64,000 bases of DNA from the NCBI GenBank assembly GCA_963830725.1, contig CAWHNO010000001.1, forward strand, positions 1 to 64,000, written 5' to 3'. Below are positions 38,862 to 47,113 of the stretch, one piece after another. The first letter of the stretch is position 1, and each line of letters opens with the position of its first letter. Made by a program: the position numbers and the translations under genes. The notes under the pieces were generated by a model, which did no database searches, was not told the origin of the DNA, and saw only the letters and a program-made list of their open reading frames with translations. This stretch comes from DASSUW01 sp963830725 (GTDB lineage Bacteria; Actinomycetota; Thermoleophilia; Solirubrobacterales; Solirubrobacteraceae).

Positions 38862-39335
38862 GTGGCCGCCACCAACATCAACCGCGTCGTCCTCACCGGC
38901 AACCTCACGCGTGATCCCGAGCTGCGCTCCACGTCGAGCGGCATGTCGGTGTGCTCGCTGCGCGTCGCCTGCAACACCCGCCGCAAGGACCAGACGACGG
39001 GCGACTGGACCGACAAGCCGAACTTTTTCGACGTGACCGTCTGGGGCGCCCAGGGCGAGAACTGCGCCCGCTTCCTCGCCAAGGGCCGGCCGGTTGCGAT
39101 CGACGGCCGCCTCGAGTGGCGGGAGTGGCAGGACAAGGAGGGCAACACCCGCCAGTCGATCGACATCATCGCCGACGCCGTGCAGTTCCTCGGCAGCCGC
39201 GATGACGCCGGCGGCGGTGGCAACGGCTTCACGCCGCGGTCCGACGTCCCGGCCGACACGAGCGACTTCGCGCCCGCCGGCGCGCCTGCCGCCGGCGCGA
39301 GCAGCAACGCCGGCGAAGACGACATTCCCTTCTAG
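38862..39335 (+). CDS. ssb: Single-stranded DNA-binding protein
   Basis: 157 residues. The OB fold starts NINRVVLTGNLTRDPELR and contains FFDVTVWGAQGENC. A glycine- and alanine-rich linker precedes the acidic tip EDDIPF, which recruits replication partners. The GTG start has AGGAG 6 nt upstream. It thus uses a conventional ribosome-binding site, unlike rpsF and dnaB around it. Confidence 0.96.
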   Translation: MAATNINRVVLTGNLTRDPELRSTSSGMSVCSLRVACNTRRKDQTTGDWTDKPNFFDVTVWGAQGENCARFLAKGRPVAIDGRLEWREWQDKEGNTRQSIDIIADAVQFLGSRDDAGGGGNGFTPRSDVPADTSDFAPAGAPAAGASSNAGEDDIPF

Positions 39336-39365
39336 AGCAAGCCGCAGCAGCCTCTCCGCTACCCT

Positions 39366-39405
39366 GTTCGGCGGCCGTCGCCCCTGCGCGGCGCGGCCGC
39401 CGAGC
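39366..39405 (+). promoter_or_regulatory. Strong hairpin in the rpsR leader
   Basis: CGGCGGCCG (39369-39377) pairs with CGGCCGCCG (39394-39402). Flanking bases extend the stem to about 12 bp, around a 16-nt loop. A TACCCT box lies just upstream (39359-39364) and GAGAGG precedes the rpsR start. It could be a terminator for ssb or an S6:S18-type feedback element moved to rpsR. Confidence 0.45.
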
Positions 39406-39436
39406 TTCTGAAGGCAGTCAAGAGAGGTATTCGAAC

Positions 39437-39766
39437 GTGGCGAAGCAGCGCAGCCGGCCGACGCGCCGGCGAGATCGCAAGGGCGGGCCCGGCGGCGGGC
39501 GCCGCAAGTCCTGCCCGTCCTGCCGCGACAAGGTCGAGTTCGTCGACTACAAGGACATCGTCACCCTGCGGAAGTTCATCTCCGACCGCGGCAAGATCCG
39601 CTCGCGACGGATCACGGGGGCGTGCCGCAGGCATCAGAATCAGATCGCCACAGCGGTCAAGCGGGCGCGCGAGCTCGCGCTGCTCCCCTACGTCGGCGAC
39701 ACGCGTGAGTCGCGCGACGACCGCCCGCGTCGCGCGACCGACCGCGATCGCGACCGCGACCGCTAG
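39437..39766 (+). CDS. rpsR: Ribosomal protein bS18
   Basis: Contains VDYKDIVTLRKFISDRGKI and SRRITGACRRHQ, the S18 core. CPSCRDK upstream with CRRH gives a zinc-ribbon-like set, so it is the cysteine-containing (C+) form. A charged Arg/Asp tail of about 20 residues (RDRDRDR) is an extension. Start GTG 39437. Confidence 0.95.
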   Translation: MAKQRSRPTRRRDRKGGPGGGRRKSCPSCRDKVEFVDYKDIVTLRKFISDRGKIRSRRITGACRRHQNQIATAVKRARELALLPYVGDTRESRDDRPRRATDRDRDRDR

Positions 39767-39772
39767 GCCGTC

Positions 39773-40225
39773 ATGCCCCAGGCCATCCTCCTCCAGGACG
39801 TGGAGCAGCTCGGCGAGCGCGGCCAGGTCATCGACGTCTCGAAGGGCTATCTGCGCAACTTCCTGATCCCGCGCAAGCTCGCCGAGCCCGCGACCAAGGG
39901 CTCGATCGCGGCCGCCGAGCGCCGCCGCGAGGCCGCCGACCGCGCCGTCGCGGACGCCGAGACGAAGGCCCGCGAGAGTGCCGAGCTCCTCAACAGGACG
40001 GTGCTCACGATCCCGCACCAGGCGGGCGAGGACGGGCGGCTGTTCGGTTCGGTCACCTCGCAGGACATCGCCGACGCGATCAAGGAAGCCCGCGGCATCA
40101 CGATCGACCGGCGCGACATCCGGCTCGACGAGCCGATCAAGACCGTCGGCACGCGGATGGTCGAGATCGAGGTCACGCCGGGTGTCATCGCGACCATCAA
40201 GACGATGGTCACAGAGCAGAAGTAG
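39773..40225 (+). CDS. rplI: Ribosomal protein bL9
   Basis: 150 residues. The N-terminal domain reads AILLQDVEQLGERGQVIDVS and KGYLRNFLIPRKLA, a long helix follows, and the C-terminal domain has GRLFGSVTSQDIADAI. It follows rpsR after 6 nt and should be co-transcribed. Confidence 0.97.
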   Translation: MPQAILLQDVEQLGERGQVIDVSKGYLRNFLIPRKLAEPATKGSIAAAERRREAADRAVADAETKARESAELLNRTVLTIPHQAGEDGRLFGSVTSQDIADAIKEARGITIDRRDIRLDEPIKTVGTRMVEIEVTPGVIATIKTMVTEQK

Positions 40226-40242
40226 CGCTTCGTTCCAACTTC

Positions 40243-40258
40243 GTCACGCCTCCGTGAC
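40243..40258 (+). terminator. Short hairpin after rplI
   Basis: GTCACG (40243-40248) and CGTGAC (40253-40258) form a 6-bp stem with a CCTC loop, followed by AATT and a CTCCGGAG palindrome. It lies between rplI and the dnaB promoter. It could end the ribosomal transcript, though no T-run follows. Confidence 0.4.
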
Positions 40259-40319
40259 AATTCTCCGGAGGGAGCGGGGCAGGGCCGCTGACCCGGCCCG
40301 GAGCGACCGACGGCGGACC

Positions 40320-40325
40320 TAGACT
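40320..40325 (+). promoter_or_regulatory. -10-like box of dnaB
   Basis: TAGACT is 10 nt before ATG 40336 and no ribosome-binding site fits between them. The same hexamer precedes purA and the ligase at 20974. Confidence 0.5.
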
Positions 40326-40335
40326 CGACCGTCCG

Positions 40336-41721
40336 ATGAGTGCCACCGATCGGACCAACGGCCACGGCTCCGCCGCCTTCGACGGCCCGATCGCGCCGCC
40401 GCAGAACCTCGAGGCCGAGCAGTCGGTCCTCGGCGCCGTCCTGCTCTCGGATACCGCGCTCCCGGCGCTCATCATCGACGAGCGCCTCCACCCGGACGAC
40501 TTCTATCGCGACGGCCACGCCCGGATCTACCAGGCGATGCTCGACCTGCACACGCTAGGCGAGCCGGTCGACGCGCTGACCCTCGTCGAGCACCTCAAGC
40601 AGGCCGGCGACCTCGAGAGCGTCGGCGGCCGAGCGGCGATCGACCTGCTCGCCGGCTCGGTCCCGGCCGTCGGCAACGTCCGCCAGTACGCCCGCATCGT
40701 GCGCGACAACGCGATGCTCCGCCGCCTCTTGCGCGCCTCCTACGAGATCCAGTCGCGCGTGCACTCGCACGAGGCGCTCCCGCGCGACCTGGTCGACATG
40801 GCCGAGCGAGCCATCCTCGAGGTCGCCCACGAGGACAGCCGCAAGGACTTCCGCCCGATCCACGACCTGCTCGAGTCCGAGCTCAACAAGCTCGAGCGCC
40901 TGTCGCGCGAGGGCAAGGCCATCACCGGCACCGCCTCCGGTTTCGAGGACCTCGACACCATCACGGGCGGCTTTCAGGGCGGAAACCTGATCATCCTCGC
41001 CGCGAGGCCATCGATGGGAAAGAGCGCACTGATGGCGAACTTCGCCGAGAACGCGGCGCTCGAGTCGAGGAAGGCCGTGGCGCTGTTCTCGCTCGAGATG
41101 TCCGAGTCCGAGCTGGCGCAGCGGTTCATCGCCTCGCAGGCCTCGATCCGCGGCGACGACCTGCGCAAGGGCAAGGTCCCGCCGTCGCGCTGGCCGAAGA
41201 TCCTGCAGGCTTCGAACCGTCTCGCGGAGTCGCCGCTCTACATCGACGACTCGTCCGACCTGTCGGTGCTGGACGTGCGCGCGAAGGCGCGCCGGCTCGC
41301 GCAGCAGAACGCCGACGGGCTCGGACTGATCCTGATCGACTACCTGCAGCTCATGCGGGCCAGCGGCGCTGTCGAGAACCGTGTCGAGCAGATCGGGCAG
41401 ATCTCGCGCGGCCTCAAGACGCTCGCCCGCGAGCTCGACGTCCCAGTGATCGCGCTCTCGCAGCTCAACCGCGGTGTCGAACAGCGGACCGACAAGCGCC
41501 CCGTGCTTTCCGATTTCCGCGAAACCGGCTCAATCGAGCAAGACGCCGACCTCGTGATGTTCATCTACCGCGACGAGTACTACCACGACGACTCGGAACG
41601 GGAGGGGATCGCGGATCTGATCATCTCCAAGCACCGCAACGGCGGGCTCGGGACCGTCGAGCTCGCGTTCCAGAAGGAGTTCCCCCGGTTCATGTCGTAC
41701 GCCGGGGATGACGGCTATTGA
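40336..41721 (+). CDS. dnaB: Replicative DNA helicase DnaB
   Basis: 461 residues. The N-terminal domain has PPQNLEAEQSVLGAVLL. The RecA-like motor has Walker A ARPSMGKSALM, SLEMSESELAQRF, Walker B LILIDYLQLM and LSQLNRGVEQR. No intein is present. The stop overlaps a loader-like ATPase gene (TTGA). Confidence 0.97.
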   Translation: MSATDRTNGHGSAAFDGPIAPPQNLEAEQSVLGAVLLSDTALPALIIDERLHPDDFYRDGHARIYQAMLDLHTLGEPVDALTLVEHLKQAGDLESVGGRAAIDLLAGSVPAVGNVRQYARIVRDNAMLRRLLRASYEIQSRVHSHEALPRDLVDMAERAILEVAHEDSRKDFRPIHDLLESELNKLERLSREGKAITGTASGFEDLDTITGGFQGGNLIILAARPSMGKSALMANFAENAALESRKAVALFSLEMSESELAQRFIASQASIRGDDLRKGKVPPSRWPKILQASNRLAESPLYIDDSSDLSVLDVRAKARRLAQQNADGLGLILIDYLQLMRASGAVENRVEQIGQISRGLKTLARELDVPVIALSQLNRGVEQRTDKRPVLSDFRETGSIEQDADLVMFIYRDEYYHDDSEREGIADLIISKHRNGGLGTVELAFQKEFPRFMSYAGDDGY

Positions 41722-42488
41722 GCGCCTGCCCAGACAACCGCTGCGACGGATCCGGCTTCCTGTTCGACGACGACGGGCGCCGGGCGCGGCCGTGCTCGTG
41801 CCGGCCGGCGCGGATGGCGCGCAAGCGGTCGGCGGCGGTCGCGGGTCGGCTGCCGAAGCGGTTCCGTGAGGTCTCCTTCGACCGCGAGCCCGTGGCCTCG
41901 ATGAACGCCGCCCTCATCCGCGACGTCCGCGCGTACACGCGCTCGGTGGGCGAACGGCTCGACGAGGGCCGCGGGCTGTGGTTCATCGGCGATGTCGGGA
42001 CGGGCAAGACGACGCTTGCCATGCTCGTCTCGAAGGCTGCGATGGAGGCCGACCGGACGGTCGCGATCTACTCGCTGCCCCGCCTGCTCGGCCTGCTGCG
42101 CGACTCATACGGCGACGACTCGCCCTACTCGCTGACCGAGCTGATCGACCGGTTGTGCTCCGTGGATCTCCTGCACATCGACGACGTCGGCGCCGAGCAG
42201 AGCTCGGCATGGGTGCTCGAGCAGCTCTACACGATCGTCAACACGCGCTACGAGGACGGCAGGGCGCTGCTCCTGACCACGAACCTCGGCCACGAGGCGC
42301 TCACGGAGCAGATCGGCGCCCGCACGGTGTCCCGCATCTTCGAGATCTGCGGCGACCCGCTGCCTATGTGGGGCGACGACAAGCGGCGCGAGCGCGCGTT
42401 CGTGATGCCCGCCGCGCCGAGCGCCGACGAGGACGCGTTCTGGGAAGGCGGCACCCGGCCGCGCTACGGGCGCAGCCCCCTAGACTGA
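41718..42488 (+). CDS. DnaC/DnaI-like AAA+ helicase loader with zinc motif
   Basis: 256 residues. The N-terminal CPDNRCDGSGFLF with later CSC gives four cysteines in a zinc-ribbon arrangement like that of DnaI-type loaders. The ATPase has Walker A GDVGTGKTTLAML, Walker B LLHIDDVGAE, sensor LLLTTN and the arginine finger region RTVSRIFEICG. Its overlap with dnaB supports a role in loading DnaB. The TTG start lies within the dnaB stop. Phage origin cannot be excluded, but composition matches the neighbours. Confidence 0.85.
   Translation: MSACPDNRCDGSGFLFDDDGRRARPCSCRPARMARKRSAAVAGRLPKRFREVSFDREPVASMNAALIRDVRAYTRSVGERLDEGRGLWFIGDVGTGKTTLAMLVSKAAMEADRTVAIYSLPRLLGLLRDSYGDDSPYSLTELIDRLCSVDLLHIDDVGAEQSSAWVLEQLYTIVNTRYEDGRALLLTTNLGHEALTEQIGARTVSRIFEICGDPLPMWGDDKRRERAFVMPAAPSADEDAFWEGGTRPRYGRSPLD
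42481..42486 (+). promoter_or_regulatory. -10-like box of purA
   Basis: TAGACT, overlapping the end of the loader gene, is 9 nt before ATG 42496. It implies a separate leaderless purA transcript in addition to operon read-through. Confidence 0.5.
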
Positions 42489-42495
42489 CCCCGCA

Positions 42496-43816
42496 ATGGC
42501 CGGAATCGTGATCGTGGGCGCCCAGTGGGGCGACGAAGGCAAGGGGAAGATCACCGACCTCTTCGCCGAGCACGCGGACATGGTGATCCGCTTCCAGGGC
42601 GGCAACAACGCCGGCCACACGATCGTCCGCGAGGGCGGCGCCACGTGGAAGTTCCACCTGATCCCGTCCGGGATCCTCTACGCCGGCCGGCTGTGCGCGA
42701 TCGGCAACGGCGTGGTGATCGACCCGAAGGTGCTGACGGGCGAACTCGACGACCTGCGGGCCAAGGGCGTCGACCTCTCGGGCCTGCGCATCAGCGCCAA
42801 TGCCCACCTGATCATGCCCTACCACACGCTGCTCGACCACGCGGGTGAGGCGAAGCTGGGCAAGCTCCAGATCGGCACGACGCGCCGCGGCATCGGGCCC
42901 TGCTACGCCGACAAGGCCGCCCGTCTGGGCATCCGCGTCCAGGACCTGCTGGACGAGAAGATCCTGCGCAAGAAGATCGCCGCCGCGATGGAGCCCAAGC
43001 GGCTCCAGCTCCGCCCCTACGCCAAGTCCCCCGAGCTCGACCTGCAGTCGATGACCGAGGACTACCTGACCTACGGGCACCGGATCGAGCAGTACATCGC
43101 CGACACCGCGCGCCTGACGTGGGACGTGCTCGACGGCGGCGGAACCGTCGTGTTCGAGGGCGCTCAGGGCACGCTGCTGGACATCGACCACGGCACGTAC
43201 CCCTTCGTCACCTCATCCAACGTGGTCGCCGGCAGCGCCTGCGCGGGTGCCGGCGTCGGCCCCAAGGACCTCGACGAGGTCTGGGGCGTGGCCAAGGCGT
43301 ATGCCACCCGCGTCGGGTCCGGGCCGTTCCCGACCGAGCTCGACGACGACCTCGGCCACGCCATCCGCGAGTCCGGCGGCGAGTACGGCACGACCACCGG
43401 CCGCGCGCGGCGCGTCGGCTGGATCGACCTCGTCGCGCTCCGCTACGCGACCCGCATCAACGGGCTCGACCACCTCGCCATCACCAAGCTCGACGTCCTC
43501 ACCGGCCTCGGCACCCTCAACGTCTGCACGCGCTATCGCGGCGTCGAGGAGGCGAGCTTCGAGGCCTATCCCTACCACCAGACCGTGATGCACCACGCGG
43601 GCGGCGACTACGAGCAGCTGCCGGGTTGGGACGAGGACATCGGGGACGTCCGTGACGAGCGCGACCTCCCGCAGGCGGCACGCGACTACCTCGCCTACAT
43701 CGCCGAGTTCGTCGGCGCGCCGGTCGGGCTCGTGAGCGTCGGCCCAGGCCGCGAGCAGACGTTCTTCACCGAGGCGGGCCGCGACAGCGCCGCCGCGCGG
43801 GCGTTCACCGGCTTAG
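42496..43816 (+). CDS. purA: Adenylosuccinate synthetase, frameshift near the 3' end
   Basis: First step from IMP to AMP. GAQWGDEGKGKITDLFAEH and GNNAGHTIV at the N-terminus, GTTRRGIGPCYADK, and VSVGPGREQT at the C-terminus are diagnostic. After GREQTFFTEAGRD no stop occurs in the same frame for about 900 bp. A one-base shift there gives a TAG at 43814-43816 and a length of about 439 residues, which is normal. The long open extension downstream is not protein-like. Confidence 0.93.
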
Positions 43817-43891
43817 TGGTCGTGGCTGGAAGTTCCGCGCAACGCGGGCCGGGCGTGTCGCGGACGGTCGGAACTTTCGGCCGCGGCCACT
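43815..43891 (+). terminator. Long hairpin between convergent purA and the RDD gene
   Basis: Positions 43815-43837 pair with 43869-43891 over 23 consecutive base pairs. Every non-Watson-Crick position (four to five) is G-U in the plus-strand RNA. The loop is 31 nt. The stem begins at the purA stop codon and ends at the RDD stop codon. It probably terminates or protects the purA message. Confidence 0.6.
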
Positions 43892-44514
43892 TAGGCTCGG
43901 ATCACGCGCGTGTCCACGATGAAGTCGTGGAGCGCCCGGTTCTCCTCGTCCCACAGCGGCCACAGCGCATCGGCGAGACTGGACAGCCCGAAGGTGAGGC
44001 TGGCCGCAATCCCGAACAGCAGCGCCTTCACGGCAACCTCGCGCAGCATCGCGAAGCCGAACGTCATCGGCTGCCCCTTCGCCCGCACCACGCGGATGCC
44101 CAGAGCCATGCGCCCGAGCGTCTGCCCGTTGGTGCGCGCCATCATCGCGGGGGCATAGAGGAAGGCGACGATCGTCACGCACAGCGTCGCGAACAGCAGT
44201 CCGACGACGATCGACACGATGCCGACGTTCTCGTCGGCGAAGAACCCGACCGAGAACGGGGCGGTGATCGCGATCAGCAGGATGATGCTGCCGATGCCGA
44301 TGATCAGGCCGTCGATCAGCAGCGCGCCGACGCGCGACCACCAGCCGGCGAGCACCTGCCGGCCGGCGAGCGCCCCCGGCGCGGCCGCCACCGGCGGCCC
44401 GCCCGCTCCGGGCGGCGGCGTCGTGACGTAGCCCGGCGCCTCGGGAGCCTCGGCCGGCGGCGGTCCTCCGCCGCGAAGGGGGTCGCCGGACTCGCTCGGT
44501 GGGCGCTCGCTCAT
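43891..44514 (-). CDS. RDD family membrane protein
   Basis: 207 residues. A Pro/Gly-rich N-terminal tail of about 50 residues precedes an RDD domain: RVGALLIDGLIIGIGSIILL, then two more membrane segments and GQTLGRMALGIRVV. Function unknown; some members are ion antiporters. The ATG at 44514 overlaps the wecB stop (ATGA), and a minus-strand TAGAGT box (44527-44522) could also give it its own leaderless transcript. Confidence 0.88.
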   Translation of the reverse strand: MSERPPSESGDPLRGGGPPPAEAPEAPGYVTTPPPGAGGPPVAAAPGALAGRQVLAGWWSRVGALLIDGLIIGIGSIILLIAITAPFSVGFFADENVGIVSIVVGLLFATLCVTIVAFLYAPAMMARTNGQTLGRMALGIRVVRAKGQPMTFGFAMLREVAVKALLFGIAASLTFGLSSLADALWPLWDEENRALHDFIVDTRVIRA

Positions 44515-45584
44515 GGCCGCGACTCTACCGCCGCCCGCAGCGCCTCCACCACCCGCTCGCCGGCGCGGCCGTCGCCGTACAGCGCCGGGCGGTCGCTCGG
44601 CGGGCGCCCTTCGAGCGCGGCCACCGCGGCGGCCGCGTCCAGATCGACGAGCGTGTTCCAGCCGACGTCGACGGTCTCCGTCCACTCGGTCGTCGAGCGC
44701 AGCGTCACGCACGGCACGCCGGCCAGGTAGGCCTCCTTCTGCACGCCGCCGGAGTCGGTCAGCACGGCCCGCGCGTGGAGCAGCAGCGCCGTGAAGTCGA
44801 GATAGCCGAGCGACGGCACCAGCCGCACGCCGCGCTCGAGCCGTTCGTACATCCCGGCCGCGTCGAGGCGCGCGCGCGTGCGCGGGTGCAGCGGGAGCAC
44901 CACCGGCCCGGGCACTGCCAGCAGCACCTCCACGAGCCGCTGCAGGCGAGCCGGGTCGTCGACATTGCCCGCCCGGTGCGCGGTCGCGAGCAGGTACTCG
45001 CCCGGCCGCACGCCGCACGCGTCGAGAGCAGCGGTGCGCGAGCGCGCCCGCGGCGCCAGCATCAGCGCGACGTCGACCATCACGTCGCCGACCACGACGA
45101 CATCCCCCGCAACCCTCTCACCGCGCAGCGTCGCGGCCGAGTGCTCGGACGAGCACAGCAGCAGCGCCGCCGCATGGTCGGCGACCACGCGGTTGAGCTC
45201 CTCCGGCATCGTGCGGTCGTACGACCGCATGCCGGCCTCGACGTGAGCGACCGGCACGCCGGCCTGAGCGCCGGCCAGCGCGCCCGCCAGCGTCGAGTTC
45301 GTGTCGCCGTAGACGAGCAGCACGTCGGGCTCCTCGGCGGCCAGCAGCGGCTCGAGGGCGGCCAGCATGCGCGCGGTCTGCGACGTGTTGCTCCCGCCGC
45401 CGACCTCGAGCTGGTGGTCCGGGCGCGGCAGCCTCAGCTCGTCGAAGAAGACGCGCGACAGCTCCTCGTCGTAGTGCTGGCCCGTGTGGACCAGCACCTC
45501 GCGCGCACCCGCCCGCAGCCGGTCCGACACGGCCGCCGCCTTCACGAACTGCGGGCGGTTCCCTATGACGGTGAGTACGCGCAC
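44511..45584 (-). CDS. wecB: UDP-N-acetylglucosamine 2-epimerase (non-hydrolysing)
   Basis: 357 residues. VLTVIGNRPQFVKAAAVS, VYGDTNSTLAGAL, HVEAGMRSYDRTMPEELNR and LTDSGGVQKEAYLAGVP are the WecB motifs. It makes UDP-ManNAc for cell-surface polymers. The GTG start is at 45584. Confidence 0.93.
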   Translation of the reverse strand: MRVLTVIGNRPQFVKAAAVSDRLRAGAREVLVHTGQHYDEELSRVFFDELRLPRPDHQLEVGGGSNTSQTARMLAALEPLLAAEEPDVLLVYGDTNSTLAGALAGAQAGVPVAHVEAGMRSYDRTMPEELNRVVADHAAALLLCSSEHSAATLRGERVAGDVVVVGDVMVDVALMLAPRARSRTAALDACGVRPGEYLLATAHRAGNVDDPARLQRLVEVLLAVPGPVVLPLHPRTRARLDAAGMYERLERGVRLVPSLGYLDFTALLLHARAVLTDSGGVQKEAYLAGVPCVTLRSTTEWTETVDVGWNTLVDLDAAAAVAALEGRPPSDRPALYGDGRAGERVVEALRAAVESRP

Positions 45585-45613
45585 GGAATCGGGTACGAGC
45601 CCGGCGCGCCGGG

Positions 45614-46669
45614 TCAGGCCGTAGCGCTCGCCAGCTCGCGCTCGATCCGCCGCGCCAGCCGCTCGCCCGCGTCCAGGCTCACCGGGCCGGGGGCCGCGGG
45701 GAGGGCGATGTCGTCGACCGCTGCGATCGGCATGACCTCGCGCACGGTCGAGGCGATGAACGCCTCCTCGGCCGCCGCGATGTCGTCGAGCGTGCACGGC
45801 TGCTCCTGTGCGTCGCACTCCTCGAGCAGGTACGCGCGCGTGATGGAGGAGAGGATGTGGTCCTCGAGCGGCGGAGTGAGCAGCCGGCCGCCGGAGACCC
45901 AGAAGAACGTCCACGTCGGGCCCTCCAGCACGCGGCCGTGCGGTGTCACGAGCAGCGCCTCGTCGAAGCCGCGCTCACGCGCGATCCGGCCCGCCAGCAT
46001 GTTGCCGGCGTAGGAGAGCGTCTTCAGGCCGTCGAGCACGCGCGTCGGCGAGTAGGTCACCGTCGCCACCCGGGAGACGGTCGGCCGCGACGGCATCGGC
46101 TCGACGGTCAGGATCCGCCGCTCGCCGCGCGTGAGGACCACGCGCAGCAGCGCGTCGACCGAGCCCGCGGCGTCGAGCAGCGCCACGATCTCGGCCCGCA
46201 GCGCGTCCTCGTCGTAGGGCAGCCGCAGCCCGGCGCACGTGCGGCCCAGCCGCGCGAGATGGTCCTCGAGCGCGAACGGGCGGCCGCCGTACAGCCGCAG
46301 GACCTCGAAGCCGCCGTCGCCGCGCGTGAGCCCTTCATCGGTGACCGGGATCCGGGCCTCCTCGGCGGGGCCGATCGAGCCGTCGACGCTTGCGAGCATG
46401 GCCCGCAGGCTACCGCCCGAGATCGCGGGCAGGATGTCGACCTCGTCGTCGCCCCCGACCGGCATGTCCTGGGTGCCGAGCTCACCGTTCACGAACACGT
46501 TGATGTGGCGCCGCAGGACGCCGCGCTCGTCGAGGATCCAGCCCTTCGCCGCCGGGTGCGAGCGCTCGAGCTCGACCAGCAGCTCACCGACCGATCCGCC
46601 CTCGATCGCGTGCTCACCCTGATCGCCGGCGAGGCGCTTCAGGGGACCCCGTACCCGCACGAGTGCCAT
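45614..46669 (-). CDS. MoaD/ThiS-like sulfur carrier joined to class IV aminotransferase (PabC-like)
   Basis: One open frame of 351 residues. Residues 1-86 are a beta-grasp MoaD/ThiS domain ending in EVDILPAISGG, the usual C-terminal Gly-Gly. The rest is a PLP fold-type IV enzyme like 4-amino-4-deoxychorismate lyase or branched-chain aminotransferase, with LDGLKTLSYAGNMLAGR around the catalytic lysine and EGPTWTFFWVSGG. A TAG lies out of frame directly after the Gly-Gly codons (46412-46410), and ATG 46399 would start the second protein. One lost base may have fused two genes. Confidence 0.82.
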   Translation of the reverse strand: MALVRVRGPLKRLAGDQGEHAIEGGSVGELLVELERSHPAAKGWILDERGVLRRHINVFVNGELGTQDMPVGGDDEVDILPAISGGSLRAMLASVDGSIGPAEEARIPVTDEGLTRGDGGFEVLRLYGGRPFALEDHLARLGRTCAGLRLPYDEDALRAEIVALLDAAGSVDALLRVVLTRGERRILTVEPMPSRPTVSRVATVTYSPTRVLDGLKTLSYAGNMLAGRIARERGFDEALLVTPHGRVLEGPTWTFFWVSGGRLLTPPLEDHILSSITRAYLLEECDAQEQPCTLDDIAAAEEAFIASTVREVMPIAAVDDIALPAAPGPVSLDAGERLARRIERELASATA

Positions 46670-46675
46670 GCCCTG

Positions 46676-46681
46676 ATCGTA
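46676..46681 (-). promoter_or_regulatory. -10-like box of the MoaD-PabC gene
   Basis: On the minus strand this reads TACGAT, 6 nt before ATG 46669. It is close to, and divergent from, the ArsR promoter. Confidence 0.45.
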
Positions 46682-46721
46682 CGAGACGCAGCATCCGGCC
46701 GCGCGTCGGTACGGCCTGTGC

Positions 46722-46749
46722 TTGACATATTCCTATATCGGAATATGAT
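46722..46749 (+). promoter_or_regulatory. ArsR promoter with overlapping palindromic operator
   Basis: TTGACA (46722-46727) and TATGAT (46744-46749) are spaced by 16 bp, the clearest sigma-70-type promoter in the window. The palindrome CATATTCC-TATATC-GGAATATG (46726-46747) with perfect 8-bp arms fills the spacer and both boxes. The GTG at 46757 lies 7 nt after the -10 box. Binding of the ArsR product here would block RNA polymerase. Confidence 0.75.
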
Positions 46750-46756
46750 GGTCGGC

Positions 46757-47113
46757 GTGGCACGAGCAGCGACCACAGCAGACGCGTTCAACGCGGTGGC
46801 CGAGCCCCGGCGGCGGCAGATCCTGGACGTCCTCGCCGGCGGGGAGCGCCCCGTCAATGACCTGGTCCGCGTGCTCGGGCTCGCCCAGCCGCAGGTGTCC
46901 AAGCACCTGCGGGTGCTCCGCGAAGTGGGAGCGGTCGACGTGCGCGACGAAGGACGACAGCGGCTCTACCGCCTCAACGGCCACGCGCTCAAGCCCATCC
47001 ACGACTGGGTCAAGGACTACGAGCGCTCGTGGACCGAGCGGTTCGAGCAGTTCGATGTCGTGTTGGAAGATCTCAAGCGAAAGGACGGCGAAGATGCCGG
47101 AGACGACGAGTAG
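46757..47113 (+). CDS. ArsR family transcriptional regulator
   Basis: About 118 residues. AVAEPRRRQILDVLAGGER starts the winged helix, with the recognition helix in LAQPQVSKHLRVLREVGAV. No metal-binding cysteine is present. The C-terminus WTERFEQFDVVLEDL is typical of ArsR proteins paired with AHSA1 genes. GTG 46757 is chosen from the promoter spacing; ATGs at 46745 and 46748 lie inside the -10 box. Confidence 0.9.
   Translation: MARAATTADAFNAVAEPRRRQILDVLAGGERPVNDLVRVLGLAQPQVSKHLRVLREVGAVDVRDEGRQRLYRLNGHALKPIHDWVKDYERSWTERFEQFDVVLEDLKRKDGEDAGDDE

Noticed and set aside
42496..44730. PurA as a 744-residue protein
   Set aside because: The conserved PurA end is reached near residue 425. The extension is antisense to the RDD and wecB genes and unlike protein. 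A 3' frameshift explains it.
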